Shown here piece by piece: positions 48,640-60,554 of a stretch of 64,000 nucleotides of DNA. How positions within the stretch are numbered: the first letter of the stretch is position 1; each line of letters opens with the position of its first letter. This DNA is from Coprinopsis marcescibilis (Eukaryota > Basidiomycota > Agaricomycetes > Agaricales > Psathyrellaceae): positions 59,945 to 123,944 of the forward strand of contig ML210228.1 in the NCBI GenBank assembly GCA_004369085.1, given 5' to 3'. The position numbers were made by a program, and so were the translations under genes. The notes beneath the pieces were generated by a model. That model made no database searches. It was given only the letters and a program-made list of their open reading frames with translations, and was not told the DNA's origin.

Positions 48640-49110
48640 TCCAGAGCGGTACTAAAAGGGTTAATTTGGGGAAAGGGCCTTCAAACCACTATAAAACCTC
48701 ACCTCCACACTGTGGTAGGACCGAAAGAATATGTTGGAGATGAATGGTTGCGCAGCGTTTATTCGGGGGTATTAAATATTGAAGGAGGGCACGACGTCAA
48801 CACGACGTAGTTCATCGTCCCCTCACCGGTAACGATATCTGTGACTGCGCATCTACAGGCATTGCCTCATGAAAATGGTCAAGTGCCCAAACTTCAAAGT
48901 CAGAATAGAATGAGTCACGAGGACTTGCTGAGGCAAAGTAAAGGGGTGATGCCAGCCCGGCGTGATCAGGCTATCTGTTTCGTGTTCTTTTTGTATGTAG
49001 TAGGTATATATATCACAAAGGTATGTTTGCCCGACAAACAAGGGCTGATCTGCGAAAGGAAACAGTCCAAATGAATGGATGATAAATATCAAGAAACCCG
49101 GGATAGTGCG

Positions 49111-50737
49111 TCAGTCCGTGCGATGTGCGTCAGGTGGCAACGGAGGAAGGGTTTGTCTAGATAGCGCCGACGTTGACAACGTGCTAGGTGTGTATCCTGG
49201 CGGTGGGTCATCTGTCAAACCCTCCGCCCACTCTGACCTCTGGTTCTGCCGTAGCGAGACGATCTGCCGCTGCATAATCTTCATTTGCTCCCTCATCTCC
49301 GACATTGACATCTCTACCTCCTCTTCCTCCTGGCTTGCCCCTGCTCGCACAGATGGTTGCCTAGATCTCCGTTTACTAACGCCCCCTTGCAGATCCTGGT
49401 TGAGTGAACGCATCTCCTCTTCCGCCGTACGAAGCTGAACGGCAAGCTCTTCTTGTCGAGCTCTACGAATCATGAGCTGCTTGGAACTCAAGACCGGCGC
49501 TCCAGAAGCGGCGGTGGTTAATGATGAATTGGGCCCTTGCAAGTCGTTATTTCCCGCAATGTGCGACTGCGAGGTCGAGTAGGTTGTACTGGCAAATCCT
49601 CCATAAGGCGAGGAGTAAACGCTCCCATCGGCTGTAGAAGCTGGTTCAACTGAGGAGGGTCCATAATCGGCCGAGTACCCTTGTCCGGGGTGGTACGACA
49701 TCACGACGTTTCGAATTCGTTGGAGCTCGTTCGCATTGGGTCGGCGTTGGCTTGGATCTTGGGGGAGTAGCGGGGTTCCGGGATCGACCTGGAAAGGGTG
49801 GGCTTCGAGTTCGGCCATAGGGGCATTGTCTTGAGGTGGTGGAGAAGCGCGCCTCCGACGCCGCAGGAAGTAGATGAAGAAAACAATGACGAGGACGAGA
49901 GTCGCCAATCCTCCGACCACACCTCCTACAATGGCGCCCAATGAGATGGATTGGGCATCCGAGGTTGAGTTCCCTGGGTTTACACTGGCTGAAGGCGAGG
50001 ATCCTGGACGAAGGGTACCGGATGCTGAGGTGGAGGGTCTCGTAGGGCTCGAAGGCCTGGGAGGAATGGGGTCGTCATCGTGGCTGATAACAGGGGTCAT
50101 TGTTAACTAATCGTAGCCTGAACATAGACAATGTGAATAGACCTACGTGTAGATAGCATAATCGAAGTTGATGTATGCGTTATTGTTGACCCTATCCCCA
50201 ATTTCAATTAAAAGGGTGTGGTTTGCGTTGGGGAGGTTTGTACGAGAAAAGGCCAGGACGTTGTAGTCGAAGTCGGTCCTCGTAAGGTCGGGAGCGCGGG
50301 TAAAGGCAACTGGTTCACCTCTATCGAGGATGAAGTCGCAGTCAGTGATAGTGGTGATGCCGTCGCCTCCAAAGTTTGCCAGGATAAGAAAGATATAGAT
50401 TGCGATTCCTTATGAGAACGGGAGTCAGCTGCAGAATTCCGATGGAAGCACATGCAAACTCACCTTCAAATCGTAGCTCAATGCCCACTGGGCCAGTACT
50501 TGGGGAGTAGGTGCTTTCCATAAATGTATTCCTGAACGCCTCGTCTGTGTCTGGCCTTAACGAGCATCCCGAGCAGTCAGCGTCGTTCCACCGATTACGA
50601 TTGGGAAGATATCGAGGAAGCTCGCGAGTTTCATTGTCGCCGAATGTGTCGTCGATGGTCCTGTTAACGATAGCTCCGAATGTCGTTTGGAAAAGGTGAA
50701 AGAAATGCAGGAAAATAATGAAGGTGCCCAGCACCAT
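49111..50737 (-). CDS. R6: single-pass membrane protein with PPPGY tail
   Basis: Exons 50737-50464, 50408-50147 and 50083-49111 encode 502 aa. The leader (FIIFLHFFHLFQTTFGA) is followed by VNRTIDDTFGD, the CxxC pair CSGCSLRPD, and STYSPSTGPVGIELRFEG. The second half has IAIYIFLILANFGG, DCDFILDRGEP and ends AYINFDYAIYT. The membrane helix (ISLGAIVGGVVGGLATLVLV) carries repeated GG spacing and is followed by RRRRR. The long tail has a predicted coiled coil (RQEELAVQLRTAEEEMRSL and MSEMREQMKIMQRQIVSL) and then SEWAEGLTDDPPPGYTPS. PPGY is a PPxY motif for WW domains. A proline-rich 20-residue end follows. Function unknown. Confidence 0.84.
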
Positions 50738-52023
50738 GATTCTGGTACGTCTGAGGCGCTGGCTTGACTGTGGTTGTCGTGTTATTGGTTGCGTATCGGC
50801 AAGGCGAACGAAAATCCAGCCGCTAGCAGCGTAGAGCTGCCCAAGTGAAGGTCAAGAGACTACCTGAAATTGACTGCGCATGCCAGTGAAGTGGCGGCGC
50901 ACTCTAACGTCGAGCCGGGTTTCATGGTTTCCACCACCGCAACATATATGTCAGATGGGAAGATGAAGTTGAGATCGAAGTGGAGACGGTGGACACTGGA
51001 AAGCCAAACATACTCGGGCTCAATGCCATCTGATGGTAGTAGTTGCCATGCCGTTACGTATCACACACCTCAGGAGTCAGTGTGCACAGGGGTCGGACTC
51101 TAATTATTCTACGTGATGATCGTCCGCCATACCTTTGAAGTAGTGGGTGACTTTCCATAAGCACTTTTGAATTTCTACGAATATAATAAACGGACTGGCC
51201 GAGATGCCGCTGGGACCCCGTACCTGAAATCAATATCGTTGCTAGGCAAGTGGGTCTGAATAGAATAGAATCTGTTCGTAGGGTACCCCCCCCCCCCTCG
51301 AACAGACTGGAATAAAAGCTTACCTGCCTCTTTGAGTTGCTCCGGCTCTCACGAATGATATAATTATCGATTTAACACTGGAGGACACTGCGGCCATCGC
51401 TATTTTAGGGATGTCTACGGTAGTTCTGAACATCGAGAAGTGTAGCGTGCAACCAGCACCTCGGAGGCGTTCGCACTGAGACCAGCGTGTCAAAGCTAGT
51501 ATGAACGATACATGTAACGCGTGTCAAGTCGATTAGCGCGTCTTTCATGTTCCTTGGTCATAACCTCTTTCTCCTTTCTTTCCTTCGTGCTCTCCTCATG
51601 CTTTCAGCAGGAAAGGCTCCAGATCCACAGTGTCGTACAGCGTAGAGACAGAGTATTATATTGCTCATTGCTTATGGAAAACAGAATGGAATAGATTCTC
51701 ATTTGGAGCCGTATTCACACTCCGCCTGGCACCGCTCAGAGATTAAACTGGAATATATTTTCCTTATGGAAAGTCACCCAGTAATCTCTTATATCGAGTA
51801 CGTACTAATAGTGTGAAATATGCGGTGGAAAGGCTCAGGCGAGTCAAGTCCCCGCTAGTATACAAATAATCAAAAACACCATACCAATTAGTGAATGAAA
51901 CAAAATTTGTTGTAATTAGAAGTTCACTTGTTATTTAATACTTTAGTACGTCGTCGTTCTATCACTGAAAACGAGCCAAATAATTTTATCAAGGTGTCTG
52001 TATTGAAAGTATCATGGTTAATG
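50738..52023. other. Intergenic stretch with possible TIR element
   Basis: No gene recognised. It contains the inverted-repeat-bounded segment 51144-51780 and a run of about a dozen C (near 51285-51297) flanked by TCTGTTCG/CGAACAGA. Confidence 0.4.
51144..51780. mobile_element. Possible non-autonomous TIR element (637 bp)
   Basis: TGGGTGACTTTCCATAAG at 51144-51161 is repeated exactly in inverted orientation at 51763-51780. Target-site duplication is unclear (flanks share only GTA). No coding capacity seen. Confidence 0.5.
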
Positions 52024-53511
52024 CTAATCCCTGTCCCGAGGCGAATACCCTGGCGGAGGTTCATCCGTCAATCCTGCTGCCCAATCCGACCCCTGATTCG
52101 CCCTCAAAGTCTCAATCTCATCCTGCATTCTCCTCATTTGCTGTTGCATTTCAGCCATTGTCATCGACCTAGGGGGTGCAACCGATGGTGCTCGTTCGCT
52201 GGGGAGGATGTTTCGGTTGATGATTTGCATCTCTCGTTCTACAGACCGCAGGCGACGCGACAGCTCTTCTTGTCGTTCTCGAGCAATTTCCGACCGCTTC
52301 GATGTCAAGGCGGAGGTTTGGGGGCGAGAGTTGGAGAGATAAGGGGCTGGAAGGCGGGACTTTACATGGACACCAGGCGTAGGTATGGTTCGCATCGTTC
52401 TCACAGTTGATGTTTCGTCGACGTGAGTGGGCGATAGAGAAGCAACAAGGCTCGGAGTGCTCGTCCTTCCTATTCCAAAAGGGGGTGAAGAGAGAGTGGT
52501 CTCAGTCGGAGAGCTTGCGAAGAAAGGAGACTGCCGAGCCACTGGATAAGGATAATCAGGCTTGACTATTGGTGCGTTCTGGGGGGTCACCGGGTTGGAG
52601 TTCAAGCGAGGGTCGAATTGGAAAGGGTGACCTTGGAGGCTTGACATTGGGGGGTCCCCTGGTTGTTGCGACTCTGGCGTTGACGATGTTGTCCTTTTGC
52701 GACGTTTTTTGTAGAAGAGCACTAGAAAGATCATGATGCCAATAGCCAAAGCGGCGACTCCTCCGAGAACAGCGCCGACGATGACACCAACAGGTGGTGT
52801 TGAAATAGAATCATTCGACGAATCGTTGCCAGTGGGAGAAGAGGGAAATGATTGATCATCTTGGCTGAAAATCCATGCACATTGAACTACGGCAACATAC
52901 AACCAATGGGAAGAACTTACGTATACAGCACGTAGTCAAAATTGAGGTACACTTGCTCCCGTCGATCTCTAACAGCGATTTCAAGGGAGTGGTTCTTGTT
53001 TTCCAGCCCGTCACGGTGGAATGCAAGGTGATGGTAAGTAAAGTCTGGGGTTGGAGAGTTGGGTTGGTAATGAAATGACACTGGTTCGCCTTCGTCCAAA
53101 ATGAAATCGCAGTCGGTCAACGTTGCCAATCGGTCCGCAAAACGGGCTAACGTGAGGAAGGCATAAACAGCAACACCTAGGGTTGAAACAATTAACACTA
53201 TACAGAACTGAAAAACGCGATGACAACAGCGTACCCTGGAATTCCACGCGGATAGACACAGGCCCCCTCTCTGGTATATACGTGACCTCTCTATACGTCC
53301 TATACATCACTCGATTGAGTTCGGGTTTGAGCTGACACAGAGCACAATCCACCCCATTCCAGTAGCCGACTGCAGGGAAATATTGAGGCGTCCGCCCAGT
53401 TATTGGGTCTTCGAGGGTGTCGTCAAGAGTCCGGTTTATGAGCGTCCCGAAAACAGCGGGCGCTCGCAAAAGGATGCATAGGATGGTAAAAAGTGCCCCC
53501 TCGATTACCAT
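52024..53511 (-). CDS. R7: single-pass membrane protein with PPPGY tail
   Basis: Exons 53511-53235, 53176-52921 and 52864-52024 encode 457 aa; an ATG five codons farther up (53526) is also possible. The leader ends APAVFG before TLINRTLDDTLED. A CxxC pair (CALCQLKPE) and VTYIPERGPVSIRVEFQG follow. The second half has DCDFILDEGEP and ends VYLNFDYVLYT. The helix VGVIVGAVLGGVAALAIGIM is followed by KKRRKR. The tail contains a coiled-coil-like RQEELSRRLRSVEREMQI and EMQQQMRRMQDEIETLRANQ, then SDWAAGLTDEPPPGYSPRDRD at the extreme C-terminus. It is close to R6 and R8. Function unknown. Confidence 0.84.
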
Positions 53512-53981
53512 CCTACCCTTGTGCATTCGAAATACAGGGGAAGACGCAAAGAATTTCGTCCTGCGTCACGGCGGACTCCGCCAAAGCTGTCGACTCGTTG
53601 GGGCGAGAGAGCCCGCCCATCTTATCCTGCTGTCAGCTGGCCAATACATCGGGTTTCGAGGGGATTGCTAGCGATTGCTGGGGGAATGGTCGCACTGATG
53701 AGCAAAACATTGATCAATATTGATGGGTGACTACATATCCGCAGCCTCGGCACTAACCGTGATGCCAACTTGCCTGATAATGTTCGGCGTTCACAGCCGC
53801 TGGTACGAAGCCTTGGGGCCTCAGACTCAACAATCGGGACCAGGAGGCAGATCCCAGCCCTCAAAAGGTAAGTAAATACGCAATCACAGGGATACCAGAC
53901 GAAATTATATGGGACCTACAGAGATACTACTAGATTTAGTCCATATGATAAAGAAATGTCTGTGCTAGAGGAATATATACT

Positions 53982-55680
53982 CTAGAAAAGTCCGCTTGTC
54001 TGTCGAGGTGTGTACCCAGGTGGAGGATCGTCCGTCAGTCCCTCTGCCCAATCCGACCCTTGATTGTGACGCAGAATAGCAATCTGCTGCTGCATCATTC
54101 GCATTTGCTCTCTCATCTCTTCCACCGACATTCCTTCAATCTCCCGCCTAGCGGTAAATTCAGCTGTCGATTCTCCTCCTTCCCCCATACCTCGATTGAG
54201 GGCTTCCATCTCCGTATCGATAGCCAAGAGTTGTCGTTCGAGTTCTGCCTGTCGTTCTCTACGCAGCTGTAGCTGCTTCACGGTGAGCGGAACAGCCGGG
54301 AGCTGAGACGGAACGCGCTCGATGCCAGATTGTGTTGAGGGGTTTTCATTGAGTAAAACTCGATTGCGCTCTGAAGGTGTGGTAGCGGGAGAGAGAGGGG
54401 TGTATTTCTCAGCGTTGTAAGGTACAGCCGCAGGATCGAAGCCAATGAGGCTTGGGGTGGAATGTCCGATCCCATACGGCGCAGAAAAGACGCTCTCTGT
54501 TCTTGTTGCAGGGGCTCCAAATGGGGACCTTCTATCATCCACTGGAAGATTTCCAAATGCGAAAGGGCGTTGGCTTTCGTTAGTCGAAACTAATCGTAGC
54601 TGGGAGTCTGAAGTCCCAATTCCTGATCCGTACGGGGCAGAGAAGACGTCAGCGGGCTGGGGTCCCCGGGGCGCGCGACCGTGAGTTGAGGGGTTAACGT
54701 TTGAGAGATAATCCCAGGGTTCTCGGCTTGGGGCGTTGGATAGAGGTGGAGAGAGTCGGTGCGCTCGAGGATCCATATTGTGCATGGCTAGGTCGTTTCC
54801 GTTCAAGGGCATAGGCTCCAGTGGTATACGGCGACGACGTCGCAGAAGGCAGACAAGGACGAGGATCAACAAAGCCAATCCAATCACGCCTCCTGCTACG
54901 CCACCAACAATGGCTGCTGTAGGGAGTTCTGAAGACGGTGGTGGATCTGGGTTGGGGGGTGGAGTCGGAGAAGCTGTTACTATAACAGGATCACTTGTCG
55001 ACGATACTGGTGGTGTATCGTCGTAACTGAAAGAGGGGTCAAATCCTTTGACATAAACTTCAGTGGGCAAAGTGACACACCTGTAGATAGCATAGTCGAA
55101 GTTGAGATACACGTCCTGGAGTCCATTCCCAATGACGATCTCGAGAGTGTGATTCGCGTTTGGCAAACCTGTTCGAGAGTAGACGGACTGGTTGTAGAGA
55201 AAGGCCGTGGTTGTAAGGTCAGGGGCGTGGATGAAAGTTGAAGGTTCTCCCTCATCCAAAATAAAGTCACACTCAGTGTACGTTGTAGTCCCGGGCCCTC
55301 CGTCATTAGCCAGGATGAAGAACACATAGATAGCCACTCCTGCAGGGGGTTTAATGATGTTAACTTAATCTTAACTGGAAGATGTCGTAGCTCAAGCGCT
55401 CACCTTGAAACTGAAGCTGGACGAACACCGGATCTGATCCCACATGCCATGTTGTTTCCGACCATGTTCTTCCCAAGGCTTGCGAGGGATCTGGCGTAAG
55501 CCAACATCCATTGCAAGTCGCGCCGACCCAGCTATTCGGTGGTTGATATATAGGGAATGTATTCCGGAGAACTGAATCGCCGTTTGTGTCGTCGATGGTC
55601 CGGTTAGTGATGGCGCAATGTACTGTCTGTGGCTGGAATACGATAAGGATGAGAAAGGGGATGAAGATGGTGTATTGCAT
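53982..55680 (-). CDS. R8: single-pass membrane protein with PPPGY tail
   Basis: Exons 55680-55404, 55339-55081 and 55026-53982 encode 526 aa. The leader IFIPFLILIVFQPQTVHCA precedes ITNRTIDDTNGDSV, CxxC (CNGCWLTPD) and the end of exon 1. The second half has VAIYVFFILANDGG, ECDFILDEGEP and ends VYLNFDYAIY. The helix AAIVGGVAGGVIGLALLILV leads to RRRRR. The tail has several SAPYG/GTS blocks, a coiled coil (RQAELERQLLAIDTEMEAL and VEEMREQMRMMQQQIAIL) and GSDWAEGLTDDPPPGYTPRQ. Intron 2 (55027-55080) is 54 nt with no stop, so retention would add 18 residues in frame. Confidence 0.85.
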
Positions 55681-56681
55681 TCAATTTCGCCGCCGGATTT
55701 TCTGCGAGCGCCGGCGGCACGCGAGAGTTTGTGTTATTCAACGTCGCCGGTATACGCGATGGCGACTGGAGACCAGCGATAATGAGAGAGTCATACGCTG
55801 ACTCGACGAGGAGGGCAGCTTAGGTATTAGAAGGAAGCGAAACACTTGCGAAACAGTAAAACGTTGCCTCCGTGACATCGTGAAATTGTTACCCGAACTT
55901 TTGATGGTAACAAATGGAAGGGCTTTCGGAGCCATTATAGTAATTCAGCAGATCCTTGCATCGAATCAACGTTTAACATACATGCACCTTGCTTTCGCGT
56001 ACTCACACAACTACCACTTGAGAGCTTCTGCATCCATTCATATTCTGTAGCCTCGACTCAAAGAAGGCAAGAACAGACGCCCTTTTTAATTGACGAGCGG
56101 AAATCCTTCATTGTTTGTAAAAGGATGCAGCTCGGGACCGAGCAGATTGGCAACTGCGTCACGGGGACATTACAGAGCTATATAATACATGTGCTAAGTA
56201 CGATGGTGACATAGGCTTACTTTCCGAGGGGACGGAAATATGGGACTTTTGATCTCTTTTGACCTCTCTCTCGAGGGTGATCAGTCATCTCCCGACGGAC
56301 TACTTATTCTATGCAACCACAGGATAAAGCGACACGCAACCTGGGAATATTCCGCGGAGTTGTTGTGATGTGGTTGAAACGGTCTCACTTAGATCGCGAG
56401 AGTTTATTCCCCCAGATCAGATATATATATATATATATACAGTCAACACCGCAATAACCCATACCCTTCGGTGGACACGAAATTGTATGGGTTATTGGGG
56501 GTTATGGGTTACTACGGGTCAGTTTGGCGGGAAAATTGGGGTTTGGTGGACGCCCATAGGTATGGGTTATGGGGGGTTATGGCTTAGTACGGGTATGGGT
56601 TATTGCGGTTTTGACTGTATCACAATGTTGGATGATACCCTTTCGTTGAAGGACTCGGCCTGGTGAGACCGTGCCTCTCGC
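55681..56681. other. Intergenic stretch with (AT)n and a MITE
   Basis: No gene recognised. An (AT)n tract at about 56421-56438 abuts the element at 56440-56617. Confidence 0.45.
56440..56617. mobile_element. 178-bp Tc1/mariner-type MITE
   Basis: The left end CAGTCAACACCGCAATAACC and the reverse complement of the right end CAGTCAAAACCGCAATAACC agree at 26 of the first 27 positions. TA lies on both sides (56438-56439 and 56618-56619). The CAGT start and TA target are typical of Tc1/mariner/pogo derivatives. The interior is rich in GGGTTATGGG-like units and has no coding capacity. Confidence 0.8.
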
Positions 56682-58032
56682 TCACGTCGGCGGAGAATAT
56701 CCTGGCAAAGGCTCATCCACAGGTCTTTCTGCGCGACTTTGTTCCAGGAGGACGAGTTGATGTTGCATCGCCCTGAGCTCCGCTCTCAAGGAGGCCTGCT
56801 CTTCTGCTGTTGGCGCACGTGTCGGACGTGGAAGCCCCGATGTCTGCGGACTTGACCCACTGGGAGATTGAGCATTGGGGCCTGGTGTCGTCGCCGTCGG
56901 TTGTCTACCCAAGGAATCGGACCGCTCGGGTACCCGGCCTGTGGCAAACGGCGACGAGGGCATGGGTTCTGGTTCTTCGATTATGATATTCGCCGTGGAA
57001 GTCAAGGGAGTGCGACTGATTCCATATGGTGCGTTCATGATGCTTCCCATCCTTATCGTCGAAGAGCCAGACCCGATAGGCGACAGCTTGATTATCTCCT
57101 TCGATTTCTGGTCATAGACGAGCGTTGAAGCAGAATGGACCGTGCTGGTCTCCGCCAGGCTAAAGGATTGCTTGTCGGGACTGACAGGGTATGGTCGGGC
57201 GGCGAGCTCTGTTGATGTGCGTAGTAATGTCCGAGACCTGCGTTTTCGGCGCCTTGATACGTAGAGGAAGAGGAACACCCCAAAAGCAATGGCGATGAGA
57301 CCTCCTACAGTACCGCCCACGATAGCACCGACAGGGGCAGGTGATGACGAAGGTAAAGTTAGAATAGAAGGGTCGTCCTGGCTGATAGTATGTTCAGATT
57401 GGTGATGGAGGTGCAAGAGAGGGCCTTTACTCACGTATAGAGAGCATAGTCAAAGTTGATATAGGAACGACGAGGTCCTCGCCCGTGAATGACAAGTGTA
57501 TGATCTTTATCTTCAAGGCCTGTTCTATGCCAAAAGAGCTGTTGGTAGGAAAGCTCAGTTATAGACATATCAGGTTCGCGCTGAATGTTGACAGGCGAGC
57601 CGTTATCAAGTACTATATCGCATTCTGTTCGAGTAGTTGCACCAGAGCGGCCAATGTCGTTGGCGTATGTGAAGAACACGTAGATCGCAGTCCCTTCGAT
57701 CCGAAGTCAGGCCGAAGGAGTCTGACTAGTAGAACTAACAACTCACCGCGGAACTCTAGAGACAACGACACTTCGGGAACTCGCTCAGCTAGCTCTGTTC
57801 CAGGGAGGTATGATGTCTCCATGAATGTCCCATTGTGTGCGAGGGTGGCGTCGGGTTGTATCCAACACGCCGGACATTGGCCAGGACCGGTCCAAGCCCC
57901 TGCTGGACTGTATGATACTCCTTTCCCAGTGCGTAGATCTCCTATGGTATCGTCGATTGTCCGATTTACGAGCGTAGCCAGTGTAGCTTTAAATGCGACG
58001 AAGAAGAGAGTGACCTGCAGTGCCCGTGTCAT
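56682..58032 (-). CDS. R9: single-pass membrane protein with degenerate PPxY (LPGY)
   Basis: Exons 58032-57747, 57693-57435 and 57381-56682 encode 414 aa. The leader LQVTLFFVAFKATLA precedes TLVNRTIDDTIGDLRTGKG, CxxC (CPACWIQPD) and LSLEFRG. The second half has TAIYVFFTYAND, ECDIVLDNGSP and ends SYINFDYALYT. The helix VGAIVGGTVGGLIAIAFGVF leads to RRRKRRSR. The tail has a shortened coiled coil (EQASLRAELRAMQHQLVLLE) and ends EPLPGYSPPT, where the first proline of PPxY is leucine. Spacing and intron phases are as in R6-R8. Confidence 0.82.
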
Positions 58033-58767
58033 CTAAGGCTGGTGAACAATGTGGGATCAAAGATACACATGCTGAAGGCTTCGCTCGAAGGTCAGTCAGA
58101 TTAAATATAGAAAACGACCAACTCACCCATTTAATATAGCCGATGCGATATATGTATGGTGGAGCTATTTATTGTGATCATGTCAGAAGTGGTCTTCCGG
58201 CTCGGGTTTCAGGGCCTGGATATTTGAAAGTGAGCACATCCGCTTTCAGCATGGACGCCGCAGTCAGCGGAAGCATCATTGGAAATCCGCATACGGTTAT
58301 TGACATAATTGCCCTGTCTATGCCCGGAAGCCGCTAGGCTGAGAAACCTGGAGGAACTGACAGCAGTGACACAACACGACTGGAGAAGAAAATAATAGGT
58401 GTTTAAACATCAAGATCAAGTTAGCGCATGAAACGGAGTGGCGACCTTGAAGCATATGCATCACCAACCTCCGAGTGTGATCGTAACATCGTTGTCAGCA
58501 CCCCATACTAGCCGCACTCCAAATGAACGGGCATGACTGAGCGAAGCGATATGATAATCTTCTAAATAAGTACCATCAATTGTAGAAAGATTTAGCATCC
58601 TCTTTACGCGACCAGCAGGCCCCTACTTACATACTACTTGGTCGTCTTCTTGACTTCAACGGATGGGCTCAGGACTGTTCCTGACAACGGGGATGTCATC
58701 GTGGAACCAGGTAGGGCCTCGTCTCTTGGTATTGGCATGTGCCCAAAGAAGAGACAAACCCGTCCCC
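58033..58767. other. Intergenic stretch, no gene seen
   Basis: Nothing recognisable between R9 and the R10 remnant. Confidence 0.4.
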
Positions 58768-59520
58768 CTATTGATAGTGCTTGCTTGACCGTCCAAATCG
58801 GCTTGATAGTCCCCTATTTGCTCTGTCTGTAGCTGAGTCTGAGTCTGAGCCTGACAGATCTTGATGCTGATGCGCGCGGTTCTGCCAGGGAGCAGAAGGG
58901 GGGATTGGGAGAGGTCTGATAGCCGGTGCGGCTCTGGTTAAGGGAGAGCCGGATGTCTGTGCATTACAGCACTGTGGTGTCGTGTCGGTCGAGGGATCCG
59001 ACTCGGTTGTGGTGGTGATATCGCGGCTATCTAACGACGGTGTCGCAGATGAGGATACCTCCTCGGGAGGTGCTTTTTCGATCAGGAGAGGAAGGGCTTG
59101 CAAGTTAGTACGACCTATGGGAGAGGCTGGCCCAGCAAACGACATCCTTCGCATCGCAAACGGTTCGTCTGGATTGTAGGACAGAACGACTTGTCCGTTG
59201 ACCATCGCGAGCTGGCTTTGCCTTGGATTATCGACAAACCCATCTGGCTCGACTATATACCCCAGAGATTCTAGATCGGTGATCACACCATCTTTCTTTG
59301 CTCTTGAATTGTTCCTTGAGCACAGCTGTAGACAGGCAATCAGGACTGGGAAGGAAATAATCCCGCAAGTTCCTCCTTGGGCTGTGGATTTGATCTTCGG
59401 CGCCACAAGGACGGTATCTGAACGAAGATCGTCTTTTTGGCTGTGAAGAATAAATGAGACGCAGCTCTACACAGGCTTGTCGAACTTACATGATGGTCGA
59501 GATTAACTTTGAATGCCTAA
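58768..59520 (-). pseudogene. R10: decayed family copy, third exon only
   Basis: The third exon (59440-58768) is open: after a CAG acceptor it reads QKDDLRSDTVLVAP, like the QDD start of the R3, R7 and R9 third exons, then a weakened helix (CGIISFPVLIACLQLC) and a tail with ITDLESLGYIVEPDGF, which resembles VADLEIKGYTV of R11. The PPxY end is absent. Upstream, around 59490-59520, the minus strand still shows a GTAAGT donor preceded by AGTTAATCTCGACCATCATG, a degenerate version of the INFDYA codons, out of frame. No ectodomain can be read. I regard it as a pseudogene; a short expressed protein from the ATG at 59406 cannot be excluded. Confidence 0.65.
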
Positions 59521-60554
59521 GCCACATTGTGAAGAGGGTGTGATTTCCGAATTGAAAGCTCCACGTACAATTAACTGCGCAGCGAATGAAAGTAAATGAT
59601 TTGCCTCAAGGCCCTGAAGTGTTTATAAATTTCTGTGCCGAGTTTCCTTCGGGTTGGTGATTGCCTGGGAATGAAGTGATTGAGAAAGAGCTGGCGGTTT
59701 GGGATGCTTCAGAACGTAGAGTCCAAGGATGATACCTACATATATGCAACCACCGCGTGGCCCTTACTCGGAGGAGCTGGACAGACGTTCGCAATGTGGG
59801 GTGTCAGCGTATACATTTCTTGCAGCCATCAGATGTTGCATTATTTAACTACTGACCATGTACCTCGAGGCTCGGGCTTCCCGGTGTGACCCAACGTATC
59901 CGCCCCTGAGACAGTATTGGGCCGGAAGCTGAGACACAGGCTTTACACAATAAGCCGCCAATGTATGTTCATGCGCGAATGATGGGTTGTTGGACTGTAA
60001 ATTATACGAAGACATACTTACACTCGGACTAGTCATCCAACGTGCTTGTCATCCAATATGTCCTGATAGTGTCAGAAATGGAGTCAGCCCTTGAACCCCT
60101 TGAAAGTGAGGGCAGCGAGCGAGTTGACCGAATGTTACTAGCTGACGTACTACGTACCATCGGCTGCCGGTTTGTCCACGAGGACCATAGCCGTCACATA
60201 CTAGCTACACATAACTGCTTGCTGCCATCTCATTTGCCGGCATATACTCCTGAGAAATATCAATAACACAATTTCGTGCTTAAACAGTACTGACACTTTC
60301 CATTGAGTCGACAACTACCCCTCTGAAGCCGAGGAGACCACAACGAATAGCAGTATCGAGCTGATTCTGGTGCAGAGCCATACGTCGTGCGACATTATTA
60401 GAGCCTAGAGATCGCGAGCGTAGGCCCTAGTTGATATAAGTTACAGGAGGGAAACACAACAGCGCCAGCTGAAGAAAAGAACGCGGACTTGGCCGGAAAT
60501 ACTGAAACGAAGATTTAAATACCTACAAGCCGATCCGGCTTTTCATTGGTTAGG
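59521..60554. other. Intergenic stretch, no gene seen
   Basis: May contain unrecognisable remains of the R10 ectodomain exons. Confidence 0.35.
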
